Assembly (NCBI GenBank): GCA_015680685.1 | Contig: MNCI01024064.1 | Span: 82,271-146,270 of the forward strand | Direction of reading: 5' to 3' | Length of the DNA: 64,000 bases | Source of the DNA: Gnetum montanum | Taxonomy: Eukaryota; Streptophyta; Gnetopsida; Gnetales; Gnetaceae | Notes under the pieces: model-generated | The model's input: only the letters and a program-made list of their open reading frames with translations | What the model was told of the DNA's origin: nothing | The model's database searches: none | Shown: positions 1 through 11,372 of the stretch, in pieces | How positions within the stretch are numbered: position 1 is the stretch's first letter | How the letters are laid out: every line of letters begins with the position of its first letter | Made by a program: the position numbers and the translations under genes

Positions 1-2
1 AG

Positions 3-708
3 AGTACATCAGAGATCACCTATGCATGTTATTGGATAGTCTTGAATGGCAAGGTGCAGGCAACTCAGGCTCTGGTTGAACAGAGGGTCCAGATGGATTT
101 ATTGAATAGGAAGTGCCATGACTAGAAGTATTTTGCATCCAAAGTATGTAAATGGAGTCAGGATTAGAAATATCATAAACATCAATACAAGAAATGGTTG
201 AAAGAGAATTCAATTGAACGTCACTGGTTGGAGATGTTAATCGAGGGGTTAGGCTTGCGCTCTTCTTATGAAAATTTTGTTGAGTGTATGGAAGTGGAGG
301 GGTCTCCTAAATGATCCATTACCATTGCCTCTGGAGAATCTTCAACAAGTATGTTTTCTCTTGAGCACCCTTCCTGGACTTTAGTGGACAAGGGTAAAAC
401 CTTAGCCAATGTTCACCTCGAACTCGAGAGAGACTGGGCTTGTGTGCCTGAAGAAGAGATTCTACAACACCTAGAAGCTAATCTCAAGCCTTGCTCACCT
501 GTGAGTGTTTCAGTCTTGTATCATTTTATTTCCTTTAGTCATCATCATTTTTCTTAGTGTTTTTTCTCATTTAAACTGTTTATATATGTTTACTTATTTT
601 GTTGTTTTGTTTTCCTTTTTGTGATAGGGACGTGGTGGTGGTGAGGCTAGCCCCAGTGGGACAAGAGCTGATGATGTAGAGGAGTTTGGGGACCAGCCCC
701 CATCCTAG
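3..708 (+). pseudogene. Antisense gene of element A, last two exons
   Basis: The plus-strand frame beginning at base 3 matches exons 7 and 8 of the antisense genes in B and D: a helical stretch with LVEQRVQMDLL, then HPSWTLVDKGK and VPEEEILQHLE. Exon 7 ends at 500 before a GTGAGT donor; an intron of 127 bp with a pyrimidine-rich 3' side ends in TAG at 627. Exon 8 (628-708) continues in phase and encodes a glycine- and acid-rich tail ending in TAG. In-frame stops lie near 131, 172 and 311, so this copy is broken. Exon 8 is shorter here (81 bp) than in D (234 bp). Function unknown; see the D copy for the domain description. Confidence 0.75.
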
Positions 709-1263
709 TATGAATGCATGATTTAGCTTGCTAGTTTTGTCAGTCTTCTCATTTTTTTGTCAGTTTTTTAGATTTTCAAGTTGTTTTGTTATTTTTTTGG
801 GATGTATGAGAACAAATATAACCATGGTCATGGTGTAATATGTTGTCATCCTATTTCCATGTTAACACTCTGTATTATATATAGATATATATTTTTTTTT
901 TTTTTGCAAGTTTATTGGTGAACGTAAGTGTAAACCTAGAGTCATGACTGGTAAACGTAAGATAAAAGGAAATTGTAATTTGTAAAATGTCAATGAGAAT
1001 GACGTAGTAGGATTTTGGTAAACTAGTAATGTATTGTGCTCTACTTTAAGGCCATTTCGGGCCATGCATATTATTTTAAAGTCATGGTGGACTATCACAT
1101 CTTTATTAAAGAAATGGAGGAGATCGTAGCTATTTTGGTGAGTTCAGAAGGACCGTTCATCTCTGACCGCAGCTAGTTTAACATCGTTGTGGAAGTTTGG
1201 TAGTTTAATGTCATTCTAGATGCATAATGGTTTGTCTTAGTTTTTGATTTTTTCCTTTAATTT
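709..1263. repeat. Non-coding stretch with degenerate tract, element A
   Basis: No coding frame is supported. Around 1045-1110 and 1195-1235 there are worn copies of the unit seen more clearly in B, C and D (a GGCC or GTCC word, then TTTAAAG or TAGTTTAA on one strand). A run of T lies at 891-905. This corresponds to the region between the antisense gene's 3' end and protease. Confidence 0.45.
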
Positions 1264-2158
1264 TCACAATTTTCTATGAAGGCTGGGATGTGTAGGCATG
1301 ATCTTGTACTCGCCATCCCCCTCATTAGATACGTCAAATAGTATTTCTGACCAAAGGACATTTGTGGGAATGGCTCCTATGTCTACGTCTTTTGATGCTT
1401 CCTCTATTTTAGGAAAGTTGCAGATTGGAGATTGACCAATGTCTAGGTTCTCATTAGTGGTGTCTTGCCTATATTCAGAGAGTTCAATCTCTGACTCTTG
1501 CTTCATTCCTACGTGTGAGGAAGTAAGTGAGATTTTTGAATCCCCATGTATTACGATTTCACCTCCCTCATAAGGTAGGTGGATTTCCTGATGAATCTAT
1601 GAGGATACAACTTTTAATTGAGCTAACCAAGGCTTTCCCAAAATCAGATTGAACCCTAGGATCTCATCCATCATTACGAATTTAGCCAATGTGGGGAATT
1701 GATCCCTTGCTATGAAATCCAAGGTAATCATGTCATTTACCATGACACAGGAACCACTGAAAGATTTCAAGAATGATGTTGTCATTGGTCGTATTTGTTT
1801 TTCAAGGCCTAGTTGCTCAATGATAGGAAAAGGTATTACATTTGTAGCCACTCCGTCATCAACATTCACCCTATGTATGTTAAATTTCTTAATTTACATA
1901 ATTAAAAACATGGGGGTGGCAGTGACCTCTCCCATTTTTTCATCTCATTTAATGTCTTTGGAATGAAATCCTAGAGATGTGGACCTCGATTATTGATGTG
2001 GAGACAATACAACATAAATTGATGGTTCATTTGTAGGAAGCTCTTCACTTACAGGGATTGAAGCCAACATACACACCAGAGCTTCCCAATGTACTAGGGA
2101 GGTCATTACCAGGTCATATAGGCTTAGAGAGGTGTTCTTTTTTTTAAGGCTTGTGTAA
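1264..2158 (-). pseudogene. Protease region of element A
   Basis: Retroviral-type aspartic protease that would release Gag and Pol products in the particle. Minus-strand order: a lead-in with SLYDLVMTS, the active-site segment VDDGVATNVIPFPI (near 1830-1870), a hydrophobic flap region, then GFNLILGKPWLAQL and a C-terminal linker ending at a TAG at 1264. The active site reads D-D-G rather than D-S/T-G, as in C and D. In-frame stops near 1990 and 1595 break it. In the ancestral element it was continuous with gag. Confidence 0.8.
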
Positions 2159-2179
2159 CCTAGGTCGGGGCACTGGCCA

Positions 2180-4988
2180 AGTCTTTACTATTCAAAATTT
2201 TTTTATCTATTGAGACTTGATACATTTGACCCAAAATTTGTATTTCTCATAGAAGAACTTCTGCATTATTAACTGTAGCTGTTAGGTTTGGGGCATTGGA
2301 CATTCCTGAGTTCTTTTCTTGCTGACTTATGCTAGGCTGATCAGTAGTTGGAACCATAGGGATAGCATTCAGCGGTGTGGGTTTTGGCGATCCTAACTCA
2401 TGACCATATCATTCTTTGGCCAGATGTTCCTTGGTAAGTCTATCAGCCAGTCATTCTCATGAGGGTCATGGAGGAACTATTGGGGGTTGCATATTGGGGT
2501 GTTTCAACACTTGAATTACAAATGGAGCGGATCAAGTTTACACTGGTATGTTTGTTGTCACAACCGTAGGGTGTACTTGGATGATGAATGGTTTTCAGAA
2601 CATAGGAGGTGTATGTGTGACAAAAGGAGCTTGTGGGGGTGTTAGCGTAGATGTGGTTTTAGCAAGCACATGAATCACAAAAGGCTTTCATGGCATGTCT
2701 TATTCATTGCCAACATGGATGGTGTTAATTACATAGGATGCCTCTTTTATATTAAGAGGGTCTTTGTAGACCCCCATAGACTAATTTTGAGATCTTATTG
2801 GGTTTGCTTCATCAAAGACTATCTCACCTCTATCAATCATATGTTGTATGTCTTATTTTAGGGTGAAGTAGTAGTCGATTCCATGCCCACATCATTGGTG
2901 TTACTCACAGAATTTGTCTAATCTAAAACCTCTTGAAATAGGGGGTTCATTAACTGTTGCCAACATTTGGTTTTTAACCAAATCATAGTATCGGTCATGT
3001 TTTTGGGCCACTGTAGGAGACATTTGCTTCTGTTGAATCAATCCAACCTTTAGAAGTTGGTCCAGTAGTTGTAAAAGTCTCATGGGTAAGGGCATGTACT
3101 ATGCAGGGTCTTTTCATTTGAAGGTACAAGTATCACCTGTGTTAGTAGTTTGGGTAGAGGAGGGTTTAAATGTAGGTGTAGGAGTGGTTCTTTCATGACT
3201 AGTGGGGGTAGCAGGTTTCTTTCCCTTTTTTCCTTGCATTGTTGGATCAAGCTATCTCTGCCGCTGTTGCAACTGTCATTTTAGACTTGTCCTTCCTTAT
3301 CTTTCCTCGTATGTTGACTTTTAAAAGTTAGGTAAGCTGGCTCATGACTTTTTTGTGCTACCTCTTATATTTTTCTGATTTGGAAAAATTCTTGGCTCAA
3401 AGTATGAGTGTTCAGATAATAGAGTTTTAAATTAATGAAATCATTCACGGTACTTTTGAGGATTGTAAATAAATACGTTTCAGGGATAGGCTCATGAATT
3501 TTGTTAAGGGTAGTGCTCCATCTTTGGATGAAATTTTGTATGGGATCCAATGGTTCTTGTTTTATTTGTATTAGACTATCTAGCGTGGGTTTAGGCTTCA
3601 AGTTATACTTAAAATGGGTAATGAATTGATGTAGAAAATCCTCTAGAGAGGATATGGAGTTATGGGGTAGGGCTCGGTACCAATCTAAACCTCTTCTAGT
3701 TAAGGACATGGCAAACACACATAGGATTGCATGAGGTCAGGCCTGAAGTAACAGACACTCTAATTGGAATGTCACTAGGTGAGCATTTGGATCTCCCTCT
3801 CTATTATACTTGGTCAAGTATGGCAATGAAATTCCTTTTGGTAAAGTCAATGGTGGCACTGAAGAGCTAATCAGATCATCTTGATAAAAATCCATCACCT
3901 TGACTTCTTCATTGTTTGTGATTTTGAGGAACTTTACCTCATCGGTCAGTGCTTGCATCATTTTTCTAGCATCTACCCATTCATGGGCACTATGTGGACC
4001 AATTGATTGGTTAGATTGAGCATGATAAAAGTTATATTGTTGTGTGTTTTGTGGGAAAGAGGACTATAGGGTTGTTGATGGTTGTACTTAAGGGAAATTC
4101 ATGGATGGGATTGTAATAGGTGGTATGTTATAATAAGCCAGTTGATGTTGTTGAATAATAGGTGTGGGCCACTACCTAGTTACAAGTTGTGAGGAAACAT
4201 CGTGAACTTGTTGAGTTCAAGTAGTGAAGGGTGTTCCTTGGATTTACACTCATGGTATATAATGATTAGATGTAGAAGCAAGTATTACAGATGGCATTCC
4301 AATCCTATATTAGCTTGAGAGGAGAGTTGTTGTGGTTGTACTTGCAAAAGAGAGGGTAATGTGGTGACCAAGGGAATAATAGGGATGGGCACATTGAATT
4401 GGGTATTGGTTGAAAGCAAGAAGGAACGAGAGTGGGTGCTTCTTGTTGAGAATTAGAAGCTTGAGTGCTTTTAAATGTGTGAAGAGGCATGGTATCTCCT
4501 GTGAAAGGGTGGAATAATGGATTCATGTAAGTATGAGGACTGAGAGTGTGGTACAAATTCCCATGTTCAGATTGAGCTGTGAAATCATCTTCCTCATCTC
4601 CATTTTGAGGCTCTACAATGGGTTTCCGCAAGGTTTGATTCCTTGCCAGAAGGAGCAGGGATATGAGTTCATGGTGGGATTTAGAGAGGGGAATTACATC
4701 ATATGCTGAAGGGATAAAGTTATGGCTTGTCTTAAAGATGAGTTCGTAATGTATTTTTGCTTCCATTTCCATGCGATCAATGGGTAGGTTAGCTTGGATC
4801 TTTACATATATGAAGTTATATTGTTTTGGGGTGAGAATTGCATAGGCGGGGTCCTTGCCTTGTAACCTAAGTGACCGGAGAGTTGGCTCTTGAGGGTTTA
4901 TCTCTTCAATGGCAACAATGGGTTCATTTGTGATCATAGTTGTAGTCACAGGATTTGAGATTTCGACATTAAGGTAAGATATGGGCAA
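2180..4988 (-). pseudogene. Gag of element A
   Basis: Capsid/nucleocapsid precursor. The start at 4988 is the first methionine before a conserved segment (LRSLRLQGKDPAY) that aligns with D Gag. A proline-rich region follows, then the retrotransposon-gag capsid domain (about 3365-3961) with SLTRRGLDWYRALPHNS and FKYNLKPKPTLDSL, then a C-terminal part with FRLDKFCEYHQ-like residues and GHGIDYY near 2880-3095. That last part is the degenerate CxxH...GH...C knuckle also seen in B and D. Several stops and frame changes split it, notably near 3730, 3970-4300 and 3100-3360. Confidence 0.8.
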
Positions 4989-5446
4989 TGTTGCTTTGAC
5001 CTAAGAAAATTCCATGTGTGTAACTGGGCGTATGGAAGTTGGGCTTGAGCAAGTGGGTGTATGCAAGATGGGCTTGCGCAAGTCAGGCATATGCAACCTG
5101 GGCATAAGCGTTAGCATGAGCGCAACCTGAATGTGTGTCTGCTTGTGTGCAGCATATCAAAATATGACATAGCATGTGTGCATGGTGTGCATGCACACCG
5201 AGTGTACGCTAGACGTGCACAACAGTGTGCATACGTAGCATTGGGCTTTGCAACGTGTGTATGCTGTGTTGGCTTTTTGTAGCGTGTGCACATTGTACTT
5301 AATATTTTTAGCTATAGTTATAGAATTCACTACATTTGCAACAACTTAAAAATTTTGTAGGATTTAACACAATTGTAAATAGATTTGTACAGTTCAATAT
5401 TTAATCAAGATGGAAAATGCTAAGCCCTCCTTCTACCACCAATTTT
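4989..5446 (-). other. 5' leader of element A with primer-site-like motif
   Basis: Untranslated leader between LTR and gag. Just inside the LTR (about 5421-5444, minus strand) is TGGTGGTAGAAGGAGGGC, which aligns with the motif at the same place in B and D and is the likely primer-binding site; I could not assign a tRNA. The rest (5020-5290) is rich in variants of GGGCTTGCGCAAG, GCATGAGC and TGTGTGC, a low-complexity repeated pattern. Confidence 0.55.
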
Positions 5447-5971
5447 TGTACCGTCTGAAATCGTTGACATAAGGTTGGAGGAAAAACATACGCCGAAAGA
5501 TCTCTGGAGAGGTACAGTTGACCCTACCTTCACATGAGGGTAAGCTAGAAAAAAAAAGGTAAAGTGCCTTGGATGGTTTGCATGCAGATCAACCAAGGAC
5601 TTCCCCGAGTGTATGCTATAGCCCCGCTGGGGTTATCATCACGAAATGTAAAACGAAAAGCGTAATGAAACGAGACATAAATGTGAATATAGCATGCAAA
5701 CATAAAGAGCATGTATGCAGAAATGCATAATAAAATGGGATAATGTAAAAAATGAATCAGAACAAAAAAATGGAAGGAAAAAATGGAATTTTATTGTACT
5801 AATTAACAAGAGGTGCACCGGTCAAAATGTAGTTGTGTCTTTGGATTGCAAGTCAAACATTAATCTCTAATGTGAGGTGTTTGTAGGTGTTGGGAATCAC
5901 ATGCATCTAGGCTCAGGATTACTAGTTTCTTGATCCAAAATTTCCAACCCAATTTATGTGAATGAACAAGG

Positions 5972-5979
5972 TATTTATA
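5972..5979 (-). promoter_or_regulatory. TATA box in LTR of A
   Basis: TATAAATA on the minus strand, in the same relative position (between U3 and U5) as the TATA boxes in the B, C and D LTRs. Confidence 0.6.
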
Positions 5980-6339
5980 CCTTTTTCTAGGCTTTGGAGT
6001 TGGATTTGTTAATGAGGTAAATGGCTGTGAGATGCAAGAAAAATGGATCGTGTGATAGGTGTACATGGGTGGACTACATTCTAGACTAGATGCATTGTAT
6101 CTTACAATGTGTATTGATTTACATTACACTGATGCATACAAATTTAAGTGTAAGAGCTTGATAAGCTTAAAAATGTTGCAAATTTACAATAAAATAATAG
6201 TGTACAACAAGAGATCTTGATTCTGGCTCATTCAAAACTTCTCAATCCATGAACTAGTTGTTATAGGATGCTAACATGAGTGATATTATGGCTGTTTAAG
6301 ATTCTTTTACTTCATCAAGGCTATTAGCGTGATTTGATC

Positions 6340-7030
6340 TGGTCTAAAGTGCCTTAGACCACTTTTGGCAGCTCATGATGGGCTCACACAATCAACATGA
6401 CCTCAGTGTGGGTTGGGTGTGAGCAAGGTGGGATGGTTTATTTCACACCAAATTTTGATTTTTGAGACCTATTTTTCAAGTGTAATTGGTTCTTGCCCTT
6501 GGGGAAAACCTGCATGCTAAGTCTAAGCCTTTTTATGCCCTAATCTAGGTCATTTTGGCAACTCATGTTTGGCTCATGCTCTCAGTGTGATCTGGGCGTG
6601 ACCTCAACGTGAGTGATGAAAATGGTGTATTTTTAGGACTGAAATTAGAATTTTGAGGGATGGAACCTAGAGAAATAATTAGTGGACCTCAAGGGGGCCT
6701 TGTACCCTCAAAATTAAGCCATTTTGACACTATTTTGAAGTTGTTTTTTGTTACTCAAGCTAGACTCACATTGGACTCATGCTGCCAGCGTGACCTGGGC
6801 ATGACCTTAGCGTGAGTAGCAATATTTGTGCGATTTTGACTTGAAATCTTGGTTTGTCGATGCTGAAACTTAGGGTATTCATCAATGGGCCCTGAGGGGG
6901 CCTTGCTTGTTCAAATTAGGATTGTTTTGAGCTGATTTGGAAGCTGTCAAGGTTGGTCATGTTGAGAACAAGCTAGCACGACAGCATGAGAAAGTTGGCT
7001 TGGACAAGCTGGCTTGAGCAAGCTGGGTGT
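6340..7030 (-). repeat. Imperfect tandem repeat in U3 of LTR A
   Basis: Landmarks recur at roughly 190-bp steps: CATTTTGGCAACTCATG-like words at 6362, 6551, 6719 and 6930, CTCAGTGTGATCTGGGCGTG-like words at 6400, 6580 and 6790, and CAAGGGGGCCTTG-like words at 6690 and 6885. Units differ from one another at many positions. Confidence 0.6.
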
Positions 7031-7133
7031 GAATTCCATGCCTTAGTCAATTTTTTCTTCCTGAATGCCAAAAGAGGCTTGATTCATTCCTCTTTCAAAG
7101 TGTTAAGCTGAAATTTTGTCATGTTTCATAGAC

Positions 7134-7343
7134 GAATGTTGTACTAAAGATTCTTAGCCTTACATCTCACCAAATCCACAATGGGTTAGGAAGCAATTAC
7201 ATATAGGGTAATAACCCCACTAATTTCTATACAGTTAACATATTTTGTACATTTATTGCACGTTTTCCTTACATTCATCCATCTATGCTAGGTGCTTAAC
7301 TAATTCCTTTTAAATCGTTCACATCCATTTACATAATCTCATG
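7134..7343. other. Unassigned stretch between LTR A and protease of C
   Basis: AT-rich, without a frame I can match to gag. It could be badly decayed gag of C or older inserted DNA. This leaves the exact left breakpoint of C unresolved. Confidence 0.3.
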
Positions 7344-8450
7344 CCCCTCCACCACCTGTAGATAGCAAAACTTCACCGCTTCACATACTAACACCATTAG
7401 CACCATTTGTTATTAGGGGGCCAAGCCATTCGATAGCCCCAACCCCGTAGAAGATAGTGTCACAACCTTCTCATCCTAAGAAACTAGAGGTGCACTTCAC
7501 GGGTGAGACATCAAGGGAAAGTACTACCTCAGGTAGTTCTGAGCCTATGTCCCTGCCCCCTTCATCTATGTCCTCATCACTAAAGGATAACATTTCAACG
7601 TGTGCATAGTCTCCACCACCTTGTCCAAAAGGATCTAAACCCATACCTGAAACTATATCTCTTTGTGAAATTCATCTGTTGGGATGAATAGAAGAAGAGA
7701 AAAATAGTAAATAGGAAGCTGATCAGGACCTTTTGAATGCTCTCACTCAGGTCAAGTAAGCTCTAAAATAGAAAGAAACAACACTGAGCTTGTATGACCT
7801 GATCATGACATCTACTACACACCATGAGGCTTTGGTTTACATGTTAGCATCAATTTTGGTTAACGAGAACATGTCAGTGGAAGAGAAAGCGATCTACATG
7901 GTCATGCTTCCTTCTACGCCTGTAGAACCTCAGCCATCACAATTGACTTTCTGTGATGATGCCATTAGGAAAGACCTTGAAAGGGATCAAGTGACCACAA
8001 CACCTCTATTCATCACAATTGGGGTTGGCCAACATAAGATCCAAAGGGTACACATTGATGATGGGGCTGCTACAAACGTCATCCCTTTCCCTATTGTGGA
8101 TAAGCTAGGTTTGGTCGACCAGATCAAACCCACGACAAAATCATGCTTAAAACTGTTCAATGTAGCACGGGTCATGGTGAAAGGTATGGTCCACATCAAC
8201 TTCTTGGTAGGGGATCAGTTCCACACAAACGTAACATTTATTGTGATCGAAGAGATGCTAGGGATTAACCTGATCCTGGGGAGGTCATGGTTAGTGCAAC
8301 TTAGGGCTGTCTCTTTACCCATTCATCAAGAGATCCATCTACCCTATGCAGGTAGAGAGGTGGTAATCCATGGCTATGGGGTAGCACCATAAGCTATCAA
8401 CAATGTAGATATGGAATACGGCTTAGAGGTAGTAACCTCTAAGAATGAAG
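7344..8450 (+). pseudogene. Gag-protease linker and protease of element C
   Basis: The linker aligns with B (IRGPSHSIAP against IRVPKPSTAP) and ends in IHLLG. The frame from 7790 to 8392 is open for 200 codons and holds SLYDLIMTS, the active-site segment IDDGAATNVIPFPI (about 8055-8095), INLILGRSWLVQL and IHLPYAGREVVI. This is the best preserved protease of the plus-strand elements. As in A and D the active site is D-D-G. The sequence stops at a single N (8451), so the C terminus may be incomplete. Confidence 0.85.
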
Positions 8451-8451
8451 N
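8451..8451. other. Single N, assembly gap or join
   Basis: An isolated N just after the protease of C. The two other Ns in this window flank a misplaced block, so the sequence across this join may also be wrong or missing. Confidence 0.9.
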
Positions 8452-9155
8452 CCTATCAACACTTGTTGTATAGTTATCTCTTATTCACCTTGCATCTATC
8501 AATTTATGCTAGGCATATAAACCTATTTATCTTCTATTTACATTAAATTTCTCCATGGCCTGCTAAGGCCTAAGATTGGCAAGATTTATTCTATTTACAT
8601 CACGTCCCATGGTCCAAGATGGCCTAAAACTACACTGCTACACCATGGTCTACAAAGATCTTAAACTAGCAATCCTAATGCATAGCTTCAATCTAGTTAG
8701 CTATCCGAAAAGACCTAAAACTAGCAGTTTCAACTCTTTTCTCATTAGTAGTCCCTAATGGCATTCAACTAGCAATTTGGCATTGTTACATCAATAGTTT
8801 TGCATTCTTGCATTAGTAGCTTTCCTTTCAGTTATATTAGCAGTTTTTCATTTTTACGTCCAGGTGGTCCACAACGACGTTCAACTAATACTCTAATCCA
8901 TTTGTAGTCCACAATGACATTAAACTAGTAGTTTCACATTGTTAGATTGACATTTTTTCACTTTTACACTAATAGTTTTGCATTTCTACATTTTAAGGGT
9001 CCACCATGATCTTAAACTAGCAAATTTTATGACCTTATATCATATTTTATACTTAAGCCTACCATTTGCATTTAGTTGCTAATTTGCAAATTTTTACTAT
9101 GCACAGTTGCTACAAACAAGTACCTCTTATCTAGACTTTCATCTCATTTTCCTAG
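8452..9155 (+). repeat. Degenerate repeat tract between protease and RT, element C
   Basis: About 500 bp (8555-9020) of worn units with the pattern GGTCCA..ATG..TTAAACTAG followed by CATTTTTACA-like words, at irregular 50-80 bp spacing. It ends at TTTCCTAG (9148-9155), which aligns with the splice-acceptor-like sites upstream of RT in B and D. There is no antisense gene here. The N at 8451 leaves open whether something was lost at the join. Confidence 0.65.
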
Positions 9156-9160
9156 GTTGA

Positions 9161-9751
9161 GTGAGAATGCAAATCCATCATGATCTCTCTATACCTTCAG
9201 CTTTAATAGGTCCACATGGTGAAATCACAAAACTAAACCTAGAGATAATAGACTGGAAATCATCTGTGGTTAGCACCGTAGCATCCTTAGAGACATCCCC
9301 AAAGTGGGCTAAACATCTGGTCCTACCTCTAGATTCAGAGGCTTGGGATGTAACTAAGAACCCTCTCATCAAAATTCCTATGAACACATCTAGGGGAGAA
9401 GTAAAAATGTTGAAACTTAGTTCTCTCCTAGATTCACAGATGCATAAATATTTAGCCAAAATTTTGTAAGATAACATTGAAGTCTTTGCATGGTCATACA
9501 GTGACATGTCGGGCTTAGATCCAAGACTGATACAGCATAACAGCATCTTAGACCTGCACATGAAAGAAGTTAAGAAAAAGGCTCGTGAGGTTAAATCAGA
9601 GATTGCACTAGCTATACAGGACGAAATCATCAAGATTTACAAGGTTGGTTTCATCCAGGCAGTTGATTATTTAGAATGGATGTCTAACATTATTGTAGTT
9701 TCTAAGAAAACAAGAGGAATATGTATTTGTATTGACTTCTAGGATCTAAAC
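9161..9751 (+). pseudogene. N-terminal part of RT polyprotein, element C
   Basis: Start of the Pol reading frame. Segments in order match B and D: LSIPSALIGPHG, TSPKWAKHLVLPLD, VFAWSYSDMSGLDPRLIQH, a KIYKVGFIQAVDY finger region and SNIIVVSKKTRGICICIDF followed by DLN. It is cut at 9751, inside the fingers of RT, by insertion of element B, and continues at 27442. A frame break lies near 9468 and a TAG near 9741. Confidence 0.9.
9747..9751 (+). repeat. Target-site duplication of element B, left copy
   Basis: taaac directly before the TGAAAC start of B; the same five bases follow the TTACA end of B at 27442-27446. Confidence 0.85.
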
Positions 9752-11116
9752 TGAAACACTATGAAAATTTCAAGGCCTCGCTGGTTCAACAAAGGACTAG
9801 CGCGTTAGACAAGGTGTCACAAAAAGGCATGGCATAGCAAGTTCCTTTGCAGTCAAAGGTCTATCCTGCCATGTCGTGCGGCATGGCACAAGAAAATTCC
9901 AGAAGGCGGAGCAAAGCAACAGATGCATGGTGGAAAATTTCCAGATTTGGAAACTCCTTGTGCTTTGAAAATCTTAACTTTTTGGCAGGTTACGTTGCAT
10001 TACGCAACATAGCGTAACATCGCGTTGTGCAGTGTAATGCCAGAAAGCAGTATGCCACAACATCAGGGATGTCAAATGTACAGGGTTGCAACAAACACTT
10101 CATTTTTTCTTTACAAGTGTGCTATTTTACATTAGATTATAATGTGAACCGTAATCTAGCTCAATGCAGCATAAACCAGCATATGAAACGATACGCTCTC
10201 CATCATATCGTTGCATAATCAGGATATAGCCTATCTACAAAGCCCCAACAAGAGTACTTTATGACGAGTTACGCTCCAAAGTGTAAGATAGTGCAGCATC
10301 GTAAGCTTCATAACCATCACATTAGGTCAACGACATTCCTTTTTACGTTTAGGACACATGTCATCTAAACCACATTTTTCTCCTAAGCTTAACATTATAA
10401 ATATGCTAGTCGACAAAAAAATGGAGGAGGTAGAGAAGCAAGCAGGTAGACGAAGAATTTCTCCTAAGATTGACAAATTTTCTCTGTGAGCGATTTTTCC
10501 TTCCATTGGCAATCGTTGACAATTTCCAGCGAGGATTGACAATAGAGAAAAGAAGACCAGAATATCGAAGATAGTTGGCAAGAAATTTTGTTCAAAAATA
10601 GCTGATTGACAGACATTCTACTTCAGGTTTGACCTCGTTGTATCCAGATCTGCTAGAACAAGGTAGATAGATTTTTTGCTTGTTCCATCTTTACATAGCC
10701 TTCTTGTTATTAGTACGTGCTTCGCTTGGATCAAAGTCCACTTGTAATCATTATACATTCTATTTGCAAGTAGAATCCCAGATCTTGGGGTTTGATCACA
10801 TTTCAAATTTGATTTCTTATCCTCTATTATCCAAATTTTGCAAGTTATCTTAAATCGATTACATCCTTTTCAATTATTTGCGAAATTAACAATGTTACCA
10901 TCTTACCATAAAGGATCATAAAGAATAATCGCTTCATCGCCCGCATATTGCAAAACTTTCATTGATTAAGTAAGTCCCTATCTGATCGACAAAACCGTTT
11001 AGGGTAACTCGGATTCGTCTTCTCCCCACCACGATCCTCACATGGATCTGGGGTTAAAACTATGTACATGGGTTTTCGCTTAGTATTTCCAATGACCGAC
11101 GTTTTCCATCATTACA
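9752..11116 (+). repeat. 5' LTR of element B
   Basis: Starts TGAAACACTATG and ends CATCATTACA, pairing with 26066-27441. A TATA box is at 10396-10403. Positions 9985-10045 and 10140-10310 are rich in TTACG/CGTAA and AGCGTA/TACGCT words able to pair with each other. U5 (10960-11116) aligns with the U5 of C and D. Confidence 0.95.
10396..10403 (+). promoter_or_regulatory. TATA box in 5' LTR of B
   Basis: TATAAATA, at the position homologous to 26710-26717 in the 3' LTR; the likely start of the element's genomic transcript lies shortly downstream. Confidence 0.6.
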
Positions 11117-11372
11117 GTTTTCTAGTGCTAGAAGGAGGGCCTCATATCCGATCCATATTTGACAGGTAGTCTTGTAAGCTGTCGCTACCCATTGACAATC
11201 AGTGTAAACAAAATACCTCCATGGTTGTTTACGGGATTGTGCAGTGCAGATCGGTCACTCCGACGATTCCTCTAAAATCCTACAATATAGAAAGCCCCGA
11301 TTAGTACATCGATTTACCTTTTCCTTTTCGATCTTTATCTTTATTGCCATTATTTACCAACCATGTAGAGAT
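11117..11372 (+). other. Leader of element B with primer-site-like motif
   Basis: Begins GTTTTCTAGTGCTAGAAGGA, aligning with the first bases after the 5' LTRs of A and D. The shared core TAGAAGGAGGG is the probable primer-binding region; tRNA not identified. No coding frame. Confidence 0.55.

Larger units (their letters stand above)
1..7128 (-). mobile_element. Element A: Tat-like Ty3/gypsy retrotransposon, 3' half outside window
   Basis: Read on the minus strand the order is 5' LTR (5447-7128), leader, gag, protease, a degenerate repeat stretch, then the end of an antisense gene on the plus strand (3-708). RT and integrase would lie left of base 1. The U5 end is recognisably homologous to those of B, C and D, so it is the same family. 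Stops and frameshifts break every reading frame. The right end was set by the match of 7121-7128 to the reverse complement of the TGAAACA start of the other LTRs; the bases after it (tagac) are the expected target duplication, whose partner is outside the window. Confidence 0.8.
5447..7128 (-). repeat. 5' LTR of element A
   Basis: Plus-strand ends are TGTACC...GTTTCA, so the minus strand starts TGAAACATGACAAAATTTCA, close to the C and B LTR starts, and ends GGTACA. U5 (5447-5640) aligns with the U5 of the other three elements, including AGTCC...GGGCAC-like and CCCTCATGTGAAG words. A TATA box (TATAAATA on the minus strand) is at 5972-5979. The U3 part holds three or four imperfect repeats of roughly 190 bp (6340-7030). 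Confidence 0.75.

Noticed and set aside
351-557. Stand-alone small plus-strand gene of 68 codons
   Set aside because: It is the end of exon 7 of the antisense gene of A running on into intron sequence; the homology stops at the donor at 501.
9178-9633. 151-codon minus-strand frame
   Set aside because: Shadow of the RT frame of C, which is supported by conserved RT segments on the plus strand.
10327-10581. Short minus-strand protein repeated at 24095-24343 and 26720-26944
   Set aside because: The three copies are one stretch of the B LTR (and its misassembled duplicate), not a gene.
11117-11145. Assignment of the primer tRNA of A, B and D
   Set aside because: The motif is conserved but I could not match it to a tRNA 3' end with confidence.
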